24,967 nt of DNA, taken from JAJFVC01 sp039698075. GTDB taxonomy: Bacteria > Planctomycetota > Planctomycetia > Pirellulales > Thermoguttaceae. The notes beneath the pieces were generated by a model. The model had not been told where the DNA came from. It searched no databases and worked only from the letters and a program-made list of their open reading frames with translations. Shown piece by piece: positions 1-6,233 of this stretch; position 1 is the stretch's first letter, and every line of letters begins with the position of its first letter. The stretch spans positions 1 to 24,967 of the forward strand of contig JBDKTJ010000098.1 of NCBI GenBank assembly GCA_039698075.1, in the 5' to 3' direction. Position numbers and translations under genes: made by a program.

Positions 1-732
1 CGAAAAATCCTTGTCCTTTTCCTCGATCACGGCCTCGATCGGCACGTTGCAGAACAGCGCGATCTTGGCCCGATCGTCGCGGCTCAACGACCGCTCGGTG
101 CGGCAGACCAGCAGGTCGGGCTGGATGCCGATTTGCCGCAGTTGTCCGACGGAATGCTGCGTCGGTTTGGTTTTCAACTCGGCCGCCGCCTTTAAGTAAG
201 GCACCAGCGTCAGATGGATGTACAGGCAGTTTTCCTTGCCTACGTCGAGCGAGAACTGGCGAATGGCCTCCAAAAACGGCTGGCTTTCGATGTCGCCCAC
301 GGTGCCGCCGATTTCGGTGATGACCACGTCGACGTCGGGCCCGGCCGGTTTGGCCAGCGCCGCCTTGATTTCGTTGGTGATGTGCGGAATCACCTGCACG
401 GTCTGGCCCAGATACTCGCCGTGCCGTTCCTTGTTGATGACCGACAGATAGATCTGTCCGGTCGTGTAGTTCGAATCGCGGTTCAGCGGACTGTTGGTGA
501 ACCGTTCATAGTGGCCCAGGTCGAGGTCCGTTTCGCTGCCGTCGTCCAGCACATAGACTTCGCCGTGCTGATAGGGGCTCATGGTGCCCGGATCGACGTT
601 GATGTAGGGATCGAGCTTTTGCATCCGGAGCCGCAAGCCGCGTTGCTCCAACAACATGCCGATCGAAGCGCTGGTGAGTCCCTTGCCGAGCGAGCTGACC
701 ACGCCGCCGGTCACGAAGATGTGTTTGGTCAC
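1..732 (-). CDS. pyrG: CTP synthase, N-terminal part (cut by window edge)
   Basis: PyrG makes CTP from UTP, ATP and glutamine in the cytoplasm. The frame reads leftward from a GTG at 732-730 and is still open at base 1, giving 244 codons of an enzyme that is usually about 540 residues. This is the ATP-dependent synthetase domain; the glutaminase domain lies outside the window. The N-terminus reads VTKHIFVTGG followed by the P-loop-like VVSSLGKG (residues 11-18). ITEIGGTVGDIES sits at 138-150 and KTKPTQHSVGQLRQIG at 187-202, all hallmarks of the family. GTG is chosen because family members begin M-T-K-H/Y-I; no upstream in-frame start fits better. A TACAAT -10-like hexamer lies at 783-778 on the minus strand, about 45 bases upstream, but its -35 is poor. 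CTP from this enzyme feeds KdsB, encoded upstream on the same strand beyond the mazEF pair. Confidence 0.97.
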   Translation of the reverse strand, partial: MTKHIFVTGGVVSSLGKGLTSASIGMLLEQRGLRLRMQKLDPYINVDPGTMSPYQHGEVYVLDDGSETDLDLGHYERFTNSPLNRDSNYTTGQIYLSVINKERHGEYLGQTVQVIPHITNEIKAALAKPAGPDVDVVITEIGGTVGDIESQPFLEAIRQFSLDVGKENCLYIHLTLVPYLKAAAELKTKPTQHSVGQLRQIGIQPDLLVCRTERSLSRDDRAKIALFCNVPIEAVIEEKDKDFS

Positions 733-946
733 AAGAACACCGTCCAAACGTAAGAGAATCCTTCCGGTAAAGGAACTATTGTAGAAGGATTGGCGCGTGG
801 GCGGAAGTGGCATCTTCCATCGCAAACCATTTTGCCGCCGCCTATATTTGCGGTACATGGCAAACAAACAGTAATATCAGGTAGCTTTTACAATGCTAAT
901 TTCTTCGATTCATCGCAACACAAGCCTTCGGAAATCCAAAAGCCTA

Positions 947-976
947 TTGACAATCGAGCACCCCACCCACTATAGT
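947..976 (+). promoter_or_regulatory. Near-consensus sigma-70 promoter, no gene downstream on its strand
   Basis: TTGACA (947-952) and TATAGT (971-976) are separated by 18 bases. Transcription would start near 983 and run right, into the 3' end of mazF on the opposite strand. No plus-strand coding sequence follows, so the product, if any, would be a small RNA or an antisense transcript of mazEF. The match to consensus is seen; the activity is inferred. Confidence 0.5.
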
Positions 977-1066
977 CACACCAGCGGATCGTACACCCCA
1001 CCCAGGCGGGCGACGTGGTGCTGCTGGCTGTCCGTTAGCCATCTGGCGTGAGCGCTCGCAACCGAT

Positions 1067-1099
1067 AAAAACTACGCCACGACAAATGCGACATGTCGT
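1067..1099 (-). terminator. Possible weak terminator after mazF
   Basis: On the minus strand, just after the mazF stop, ACGACA (1099-1094) can pair with TGTCGT (1084-1079) around a 9-base loop. Seven bases later comes a TTTTT run (1071-1067). The gap between stem and U-tract makes this a poor intrinsic terminator. Confidence 0.3.
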
Positions 1100-1102
1100 T
1101 TG

Positions 1103-1420
1103 CTACTCGGCGAACATCGCCGCGAGCGTCTTCAAGACTTCGTGACGTGCCGCGGGGGCCAATCGCCCTAAGCGTTTGACCAATCGCACTTTGTCGACGG
1201 TCCGCAACTGGTCCAACACGATCTGCCCTTGCTTGCCCTGAAATCGGCAAGCGACGCGCGTGGGGTAGCGCCGCCCCTTGGTCGTCATCGGAGCGACCAG
1301 CACGGTGGCCAGATGCCGGTTGGCTTCGTCCGGCGAGACAATCAAACAAGGTCGCGTTCTCTTGATCTCGCTGCCCAGCGTGGGATCCAGCGCCACCAGA
1401 TACACGTCAAAACGATTCAT
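1103..1420 (-). CDS. mazF: PemK/MazF-family mRNA interferase toxin
   Basis: A 105-residue toxin expected to cleave RNA at short sequence motifs when free of its antitoxin. The PemK/MazF barrel shows as MNRFDVYLVALDPTLGSEIK (1-20), RTRPCLIVSP (21-30), a central TVLVAPMTTKGRRYPTRV (39-56) with the conserved R-P-C and MTTK elements, and IVLDQLRTVDKVRLVK (67-82). The start is the ATG at 1420-1418, which overlaps the antitoxin stop as TGATG and so implies translational coupling. An upstream in-frame start at 1447 would add nine residues but lies inside the antitoxin and is less likely. Length is normal for the family and no lesion is seen. The pair sits between kdsB and pyrG. RNA specificity cannot be read from the sequence. 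Confidence 0.93.
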   Translation of the reverse strand: MNRFDVYLVALDPTLGSEIKRTRPCLIVSPDEANRHLATVLVAPMTTKGRRYPTRVACRFQGKQGQIVLDQLRTVDKVRLVKRLGRLAPAARHEVLKTLAAMFAE

Positions 1421-1680
1421 CACCACTCCCACTCTTGATCGTCCCAAGTGGAACGTGGAAATTCACTCACCGGCTGGTCGTCGCCTCGCTGGTGCATCGC
1501 GCGAAACTGATCTTCCCAACCTTGACGCGGATGCGACGCCGAACGGATCACCAACCGATTGGCCTCGACGGACATTTCCACATCCTCGTCCAGATGGAGT
1601 TGTTCCAACCAGACCTTCGGAATCCGCACGCCTCGGGAGTTTCCGATTTGCACTAAATGGGATTTGACCACGCCGCTCAT
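1420..1680 (-). CDS. mazE: AbrB/MazE-type antitoxin
   Basis: An 86-residue partner of the adjacent MazF toxin. Residues about 6-47 form a SpoVT/AbrB swapped-hairpin DNA-binding domain, with the diagnostic VQIGNSRGVRIPK (10-22) and the following EDVEMSVEANRLVIR stretch. The C-terminal half is polar and ends in an acidic, tryptophan-containing tail (WDDQEWEW), the kind of disordered segment that antitoxins use to wrap the toxin. The ATG at 1680 has a purine-rich ribosome binding site (GAGAGGGGG) a few bases upstream. Its promoter carries the palindrome TGTAATTACA next to the -10, so autorepression by MazE or MazEF is likely by analogy with the family. The toxin start overlaps its stop codon. 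Confidence 0.92.
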   Translation of the reverse strand: MSGVVKSHLVQIGNSRGVRIPKVWLEQLHLDEDVEMSVEANRLVIRSASHPRQGWEDQFRAMHQRGDDQPVSEFPRSTWDDQEWEW

Positions 1681-1703
1681 TTCTGCGTCCCCCTCTCTGC
1701 GAG

Positions 1704-1741
1704 TGTAATTACATTGTATCTCTTTCTCCGAGCGGCGTCAA
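1704..1741 (-). promoter_or_regulatory. mazEF promoter with palindromic operator candidate
   Basis: On the minus strand TTGACG (1741-1736), a 17-base spacer and TACAAT (1718-1713) make a strong sigma-70 promoter 33 bases before mazE. The perfect 10-bp palindrome TGTAATTACA (1704-1713) abuts the -10 at the start-site side, a natural place for autorepression. The palindrome is seen; which protein binds it is inferred. Confidence 0.7.
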
Positions 1742-1765
1742 ACAAAAAAGACCTCCCTCACGCGG
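1742..1765 (-). terminator. Possible kdsB terminator
   Basis: On the minus strand GACC and GGTC flank the end of kdsB and its stop codon, followed directly by TTTTTT and another T-rich stretch. The stem is only four base pairs, so termination would be weak. It lies just before the mazEF -35 element. Confidence 0.35.
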
Positions 1766-2540
1766 TCCGCTGTTTTTCGACAAACGCCTGATAGTCGTCC
1801 GGTGTGTCGATGCCGAACGTGGGTTCGTCGACCACGCCGACCAGAATCGCGTGGCCCGCCTCCAACACCCGAAGCTGCTCGAGCTTCTCGATCTGCTCCA
1901 ATGTGGACGGCGGCATCGCGGCCAGTTTCAGCAGAAAATCGCGGCGATAGGCATACAGCCCCACGTGCTGGTAAAACGTCGGCGGATCGGCCTTCAGCAG
2001 CGAATCGTCCCAGTGACGCGGGCACGGGATCGGGCTGCGGCTGAAATAAAGCGCCCGGCCCGAGGCATCGAAAACCACCTTCACGCAGGCCGGATCCTTC
2101 CATTGCTTTCGGCTTCGGATCGGCGTGGCCAGCGTGCTCATCACCGCCGAAGGGTTTTGTTCCAACAACTCGACAGCCAAATCGATCGAGCGGCCGCTAA
2201 TCTCCGGCTCGTCGCCCTGCACGTTGACGATCACATCGACGTCGGTCATGCGTCGGGCCACTTCGGCCACGCGATCGGTGCCGCTCGGGGCGTTGGGATC
2301 GGTCATTTCGACTTGGCCGCCAAACCGCCGCACCTCATTGAAGATGTCGGCATGATCGGTCGCCACGCAAACGCCCGACGGATGCTGGGCCCGACGAGCC
2401 GACTCGTAGGTATGCTGGATCAACGTCTTGCCGGTCTCGCGCAACAGCAGTTTCTGCGGCAATCGGGTCGACGCCAACCGGGCGGGAATCACGATCTGGC
2501 TGGTCAAACGAACTCGCAGCTTCGTCGCGGCTTGAGCCAT
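1758..2540 (-). CDS. kdsB: 3-deoxy-manno-octulosonate cytidylyltransferase (CMP-Kdo synthetase)
   Basis: KdsB activates Kdo with CTP to give CMP-Kdo for lipopolysaccharide inner core assembly, which implies an outer membrane with Kdo. The 260-residue protein matches the usual length. Visible motifs are IPARLASTRLPQK (18-30, nucleotide binding), TDPNAPSGTDRVAEV (80-94) and VNVQGDEPEI (105-114, metal and nucleotide contacts), with a GIDTPDDYQ stretch near the C-terminus. The start is set at 2540 rather than the ATG at 2549, because AAGGAGG directly abuts the 2549 ATG but lies an ideal nine bases from the 2540 ATG. The first residues before SQIVIPA are a short extra N-terminal segment. The gene is divergent from the zinc operon. 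pyrG, which makes its CTP substrate, follows on the same strand with the mazEF pair between them. Confidence 0.96.
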   Translation of the reverse strand: MAQAATKLRVRLTSQIVIPARLASTRLPQKLLLRETGKTLIQHTYESARRAQHPSGVCVATDHADIFNEVRRFGGQVEMTDPNAPSGTDRVAEVARRMTDVDVIVNVQGDEPEISGRSIDLAVELLEQNPSAVMSTLATPIRSRKQWKDPACVKVVFDASGRALYFSRSPIPCPRHWDDSLLKADPPTFYQHVGLYAYRRDFLLKLAAMPPSTLEQIEKLEQLRVLEAGHAILVGVVDEPTFGIDTPDDYQAFVEKQRTA

Positions 2541-2658
2541 CGAACGCATCCTCCTTGACGACGAATAAAAAAGGGCTGGAACCCGGGCGGTACGATTTCA
2601 CCTCGCGTCCCTCGCCCCCCGGGAATGCCTATTCTTAGCCGATTTTTTCGCCTGTGGG

Positions 2659-2694
2659 TAGACGAGTCTTGACGGTGGTAATACAATGTATTAT
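2659..2694 (+). promoter_or_regulatory. Promoter and 7-1-7 inverted-repeat operator of the zinc operon
   Basis: TAGACG (2659-2664) and TACAAT (2682-2687), 17 bases apart, make a plausible sigma-70 promoter with a start near 2694. A perfect inverted repeat, TAATACA-A-TGTATTA (2679-2693), covers the -10. Repression by occlusion of the -10 is the simple reading. The 7-1-7 geometry resembles Fur-family boxes, but the regulator encoded directly downstream is of the ribbon-helix-helix type, so the binding protein is not settled by sequence. Confidence 0.65.
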
Positions 2695-2720
2695 CCGCAT
2701 GGCCACTCCGGGATTGCCCT

Positions 2721-3020
2721 ATGATGACGCCCTCGCAACGAAAGCACGAGATTATCACGTTCAAGGTCGACGAGCCGCTCCGCCAGGCGATGGCCGGAAT
2801 CCCCAATCGTTCGGAGTTCATTCGGGCGGCCATCCTGTCGGCGCTCGACAGCGTTTGTCCGCTCTGCAAGGGCAGCGGCATTTTGACGCCCGACCAGCGC
2901 ACCCATTGGCTGGCGTTTGCCCAACACCACTCCGTGGCGGAGTGCAACAATTGCCATGCGATGCACCTGGTGTGCGAGGCCGCCCCCAAACCCGACGAAC
3001 ACACGGAGACGCCATCGTGA
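2721..3020 (+). CDS. Ribbon-helix-helix regulator with Cys/His metal-site candidate, first gene of the zinc operon
   Basis: A 99-residue protein that fits a metal-responsive repressor of the zinc importer encoded behind it. Residues about 9-43 read as a ribbon-helix-helix (CopG/Arc-like) DNA-binding domain: a strand IITFKVDEPL and two helices including PNRSEFIRAAILSAL. The rest carries CPLC (46-49), a GSG turn, several histidines (62, 69, 70, 79, 82) and CNNC (75-78) with a further Cys85, a layout suited to a zinc-ribbon-like site. Its stop overlaps the znuA start as TGATG, so expression is coupled. The start could be Met1 or Met2; neither has a strong ribbon-binding purine run, only GGGA upstream. 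The fold assignment rests on pattern recognition. The zinc-sensing role is inferred from the cysteines and the operon position. Confidence 0.8.
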   Translation: MMTPSQRKHEIITFKVDEPLRQAMAGIPNRSEFIRAAILSALDSVCPLCKGSGILTPDQRTHWLAFAQHHSVAECNNCHAMHLVCEAAPKPDEHTETPS

Positions 3021-3955
3021 TGGCCGGCGCCGTTCGAACTACGTTGTTCGTTGTCGCGGTCGGTTGGCTCGCATCCGGGCTGCCGGGTTGCGGCACGTCA
3101 AAAACTCCCGACGCGGCGGACGGTCGGCTGTCGGTGTTTGTCGGCATTGGGCCGCTGGCCTATTTGGTCCAACAGATCGGCGGGCCGCACGTCGCGGTCC
3201 ACGTGTTGGTTCAGCCGGGACAAGATCCGCACACGTTCGAGCCGACCCCGCGGCAAGTGTCGGCGTTGAACCATGCCTCGCTGTTTTTCAAGGTCGACAT
3301 GCCGTTCGAAGCGGTGTTGTTGGAGAAATCGCGTCAGAACAATCCGCGGCTGTCGGTGGTCGACGCGACCGCCGGCATTTCCAAACGTCCGATGGACGCG
3401 GCCTGCGCCGATTCGCACGATGGACACGACCACGCGGACGTCCGCGGCGAGCCCGACCCACACGTGTGGCTTTCGCCGCCGCTGTTGAAAGTTCTGTCGC
3501 AAAACGTTGCCGACGGTCTGACGCGCGCCGATCCTTCGCATCGCAAGGACTATGAAAAAAATCGGGCGTCGCTCGTCGATCGAATCAACGCCCTGCACCG
3601 GCGCGTCACGAAGCGATTGTCGCCCTATCGCGGCCGGACGTTTTACGTGTTTCATCCGGGGTTCGGCTATTTCGCCGACGCCTATGGGCTGAAACAAACG
3701 GCGGTTGAGATCAGCGGCAAATCGCCGTCGCCGCAGCAGCTTGGCGAATTGATCGCGCAGGCTCGCAAGGACCGTGTCCGGGTGGTTTTCGCGCAGCCGC
3801 AATCGCCGCCGCAAGGCGCCGAGGTGGTGGCCCACGCCATCGACGGACAGGTGGTTTTTCTGAACGGTCTGGCCGAAAACGTGCTGGCGGACATCGAGGA
3901 CATTGCCGAAAAGATTGAAAACGCGATGAAATCACCGAAGGACGCAAACCACTAA
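3020..3955 (+). CDS. znuA: Zinc ABC transporter, substrate-binding lipoprotein (ZnuA-like)
   Basis: A 311-residue cluster A-I solute-binding protein that captures zinc outside the cytoplasmic membrane and hands it to ZnuB. The N-terminus is a signal peptide ending at LPGC24, a probable lipobox with an unusual proline at -2. Metal-ligand histidines sit in PHTFEPTP (His71), DPHVWLSP (His148) and FHPGFGYFADAYGL (His212). A short histidine-containing loop, DSHDGHDHAD (131-140), is typical of zinc rather than manganese members. The position that is often Asp in manganese-type relatives reads LNGL (281-284), so a fourth acidic ligand is not obvious. The start at 3020 overlaps the regulator stop; an open frame continues upstream but is only the alternate frame of that gene. 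znuC follows one base after the stop. Confidence 0.93.
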   Translation: MAGAVRTTLFVVAVGWLASGLPGCGTSKTPDAADGRLSVFVGIGPLAYLVQQIGGPHVAVHVLVQPGQDPHTFEPTPRQVSALNHASLFFKVDMPFEAVLLEKSRQNNPRLSVVDATAGISKRPMDAACADSHDGHDHADVRGEPDPHVWLSPPLLKVLSQNVADGLTRADPSHRKDYEKNRASLVDRINALHRRVTKRLSPYRGRTFYVFHPGFGYFADAYGLKQTAVEISGKSPSPQQLGELIAQARKDRVRVVFAQPQSPPQGAEVVAHAIDGQVVFLNGLAENVLADIEDIAEKIENAMKSPKDANH

Positions 3956-3956
3956 A

Positions 3957-4724
3957 ATGGACGAATCCGCGGGTTCCTCCACTCCCGCCATTTCCTTGAG
4001 CGACGTGACGTTTTCCTACGGCGGTCCGCCGGTGTTGGAAAATGTGACGCTTTCGATCGCGGAGCGCGCGGCGGTGAGCGTCGTCGGTCCCAACGGCGGC
4101 GGCAAAACGACGCTGGTGCGTTTGATGCTCGGCCTGTTGACGCCGCAACGGGGCGAGGTCCGAGTGTTCGGCCAATCGCCGGTCCGCACGCGGCGCCGCA
4201 TCGGCTACATGCCGCAACACATGCAACACGACCCGCTGTTCCCGGTGACCGTGATGGACATCGTGTTGATGGGTCGATTGGCGGGCTATTTCGGCTGGCC
4301 CGGTCGAGCCGATCGTCAAGCGGCCGTCGACGCATTGGCGCAGGTGGACATGGACGCCTACGGCCGGCAAACGTATGCGTCGCTTTCGGGCGGCCAACGC
4401 CAGCGGGTGCTGATCGCCCGGGCCTTGTGCGGCAATCCCGATCTGCTGCTTCTGGACGAGCCCACCTCGAACGTCGACTCGTTGGTCGAAGGCCGGCTGC
4501 TGGACCTGCTCCGCCAGTTGAACCGCCGCATGACGATCGTCATGGTGTCGCACGATTTGGGATTCGTCTCGGGCCTGGTCCGCGAGGTGCTTTGCGTAAA
4601 CCGTCGCGTCGCGGTGCATCCGACGGGCGAAATGACCGGCGCGACGATCCACGACCTTTACGGCGGCGACGTGCGCGTCGTCCGTCACAACCAATTTTCC
4701 GCGTCCGAGCATCGGCATGATTGA
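3957..4724 (+). CDS. znuC: Zinc ABC transporter, ATP-binding protein (ZnuC-like)
   Basis: A 255-residue cytoplasmic ATPase that powers zinc import through ZnuB. All ABC motifs are intact: Walker A GPNGGGKT (44-51), Q-loop glutamine in GYMPQH (Gln87), signature LSGGQ (143-147), Walker B LLLLDEP (163-169), D-loop SNVD and the switch histidine in MVSHD (His199). The sequence around FPVTVMDIVLMGRL is characteristic of the metal-uptake group. The tail ends in a short His-containing segment (EHRHD). The gene begins one base after the znuA stop and overlaps znuB by eight bases, so the operon is tightly coupled. Confidence 0.95.
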   Translation: MDESAGSSTPAISLSDVTFSYGGPPVLENVTLSIAERAAVSVVGPNGGGKTTLVRLMLGLLTPQRGEVRVFGQSPVRTRRRIGYMPQHMQHDPLFPVTVMDIVLMGRLAGYFGWPGRADRQAAVDALAQVDMDAYGRQTYASLSGGQRQRVLIARALCGNPDLLLLDEPTSNVDSLVEGRLLDLLRQLNRRMTIVMVSHDLGFVSGLVREVLCVNRRVAVHPTGEMTGATIHDLYGGDVRVVRHNQFSASEHRHD

Positions 4725-5568
4725 GTTTTTTCAAGCGCTGCGCGATCCGTCCTCCGCATTCCTGCTCAATGCGTTGGTGGTCGGACTGTTGTCGAGCGTG
4801 TCGTTGGGCGTGATCGGCTCCTACGTCGTCACGCGGCGAATCACCTACATCGCGGCGGCCATCTCGCATTGCGTGCTGGGCGGCATCGGCGCGGCGCTTT
4901 GGTTGAACGTCGTCTGCGGCTGCCGATGGTGCGACCCGATGCTCGGCGGCACGCTGGCCGCGCTGGCGTCCGCCCTCCTGATCGGATTGGTGAGCCTCTA
5001 CGCCCGACAACGCGAAGACACCGTGATCAGCGCCGTCTGGGCGGTCGGCATGGCGGTCGGATTGCTGTTTTTCGCCAAAACGCCCGGCTACGTCGACCCG
5101 ATGAGCTACCTGTTCGGAAATATTCTGCTGATTTCGCACGATGACGTGTGGCGCGTGGCCGGCATGGATTTTTTGGTCGTTGCCATCGGCGTCGGCTTTT
5201 ATCCGAAACTGCTGGCGATCTGTTTTGACGAGGAATTTGCCGAGTTGCGTGGCGCGCGCGTCAAGGCGTGGTATCTCGTGCTGCTTTGTTTGACGGCGTT
5301 GACCGTCGTGCTGCTGGTTCGCGTGGTCGGGGTCGTGCTGGTCATCGCGCTGCTGACGTTGCCGGCGGCCGTGGCGGGCCATTTCGCGCGACGACTCTGG
5401 CAAATGATGCTCCTGGCCACGCTGTGCTGCATGGCGTTCGTCACCCTGGGGCTCGCCTTGAGCTATCCGGCGGATTTGCCGAGCGGCCCGGTGATTATTT
5501 TGATCGCCGGCGGCGCGTATCTCGCGGTCGTGTTGGCCAATCGACTCTTTCATCGCCACGAATCCTGA
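4717..5568 (+). CDS. znuB: Zinc ABC transporter, permease (ZnuB-like)
   Basis: A 283-residue ABC-3 family membrane permease forming the channel of the zinc importer. Eight to nine hydrophobic segments are visible across its length, starting with LLNALVVGLLSSVSLGVIGSY, and the family pattern YVVTRRITYIAAAISHCVLGG (about 36-56) and the LPAAVAGHFARRLWQM region (216-231) are recognisable. Length is normal. The start overlaps the znuC stop (ATGATTGA), giving translational coupling. It is the last gene of the regulator-znuACB unit. The next gene has its own promoter 22 bases after this stop. Confidence 0.94.
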   Translation: MIEFFQALRDPSSAFLLNALVVGLLSSVSLGVIGSYVVTRRITYIAAAISHCVLGGIGAALWLNVVCGCRWCDPMLGGTLAALASALLIGLVSLYARQREDTVISAVWAVGMAVGLLFFAKTPGYVDPMSYLFGNILLISHDDVWRVAGMDFLVVAIGVGFYPKLLAICFDEEFAELRGARVKAWYLVLLCLTALTVVLLVRVVGVVLVIALLTLPAAVAGHFARRLWQMMLLATLCCMAFVTLGLALSYPADLPSGPVIILIAGGAYLAVVLANRLFHRHES

Positions 5569-5589
5569 GGCGCGCCAGGCCTGACTTTC

Positions 5590-5618
5590 TTGACCCGACG
5601 CCGCAAAACCGCTAAACT
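5590..5618 (+). promoter_or_regulatory. Promoter of the DUF4405 gene
   Basis: TTGACC (5590-5595), a 17-base spacer and TAAACT (5613-5618) form a good sigma-70 promoter. Predicted start near 5625 leaves a 30-base leader with GAGGAG eight bases before the ATG at 5656. Confidence 0.6.
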
Positions 5619-5655
5619 GAAAAACGTGGGCCCGACCCTGCCGAGGAGCCTTTTG

Positions 5656-6207
5656 ATGACGAAGTTCAACACGCGCGGCTTTGTGTCCTTGTTGTTGAGT
5701 TTCACGTTCTTGGTGTCGTTGGTTTCGGGCATCGTGATGTGGGTCCATTCGCCGGCCGTGGTGTTCGGGCTCGGCGTTTGGAAACACGCTCACATGTACG
5801 TCTCCGCAGTCATGGTGTTGACGGCGATCGTGCATTTCGCGCTGAATTGGTCGGTCTATGGCAGCTATTGGCGACGCAAGATCTCGGGCCGGGGTTGGCG
5901 ATGGGAGTTTGCCGCGGCCGTGGTGTTGGCCGTCGTCGTGACAGCCGTCGCGATGGTGAGCGCCCCCGCGAAGTCCGGTCGCCCCGGCGATCCTTCGCAG
6001 ATGACTCTTCAGCAACTCGCGCGGACGTCGGGCCGTCCGGTCGAAAAAATCGTTGACCTGTTGGGCAAGGAAAACATCCACGTCCACGATCACGCCGATT
6101 CGCTTCGGAAAATCGCCGAACACAATAATTTCTCTCTCGAAAAACTGTGCGCCCTTCTCGAGCGCGAAGTGCCCGAGGCGATGCGTCCGTCTCGCGGACC
6201 GCATTGA
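5656..6207 (+). CDS. DUF4405 domain membrane protein
   Basis: A 183-residue inner-membrane protein of the DUF4405 type. Three hydrophobic helices are seen: residues 9-30, 44-66 and 83-103. Histidines at the helix ends (His31, His44, His46, His60 in IVHFALNW) resemble the b-type heme ligands of cytochrome b561-like proteins, so a role in membrane electron transfer is possible, though unproven. After a linker, residues 117-170 form a soluble helical tail with two similar blocks (MTLQQLARTSGRPVEKIVDLL and SLRKIAEHNNFSLEKLCALL). The start at 5656 is chosen for its GAGGAG ribosome binding site; an upstream frame extension has no such site. The inositol-phosphate synthase gene starts 26 bases after the stop, so the two may be co-transcribed. 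Confidence 0.8.
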   Translation: MTKFNTRGFVSLLLSFTFLVSLVSGIVMWVHSPAVVFGLGVWKHAHMYVSAVMVLTAIVHFALNWSVYGSYWRRKISGRGWRWEFAAAVVLAVVVTAVAMVSAPAKSGRPGDPSQMTLQQLARTSGRPVEKIVDLLGKENIHVHDHADSLRKIAEHNNFSLEKLCALLEREVPEAMRPSRGPH

Positions 6208-6233
6208 TCAATCGTCGTAGGACAGGAGCAGCG

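Larger units (their letters stand above)
733..1102. other. Intergenic region without a convincing gene
   Basis: This 370-base stretch separates mazF from pyrG. It is visibly more AT-rich than its surroundings between about 830 and 950. It holds the pyrG upstream region, a near-consensus promoter pointing right (947-976), two copies of CACCCCACCCA (959-969 and 994-1004), and a weak hairpin after the mazF stop (1079-1099). A 61-codon plus-strand open frame (790-975) has no recognisable family and no ribosome binding site, and is not called. A short run of codons ending in TAG near 1034-1036 could be a gene remnant, but this is only a guess. Confidence 0.6.

Noticed and set aside
790..975. 61-codon plus-strand open frame
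   Set aside because: No ribosome site, no family and composition unlike neighbouring genes; it overlaps the orphan promoter.
2654..3019. N-terminal extension of the znuA frame
   Set aside because: It lies in another frame of the RHH regulator gene; the lipoprotein signal starts at 3020.
4540..6204. 554-codon open frame on the minus strand
   Set aside because: Low-complexity Gln/His/Arg/Asp composition, antisense to znuC, znuB and the DUF4405 gene, no family.
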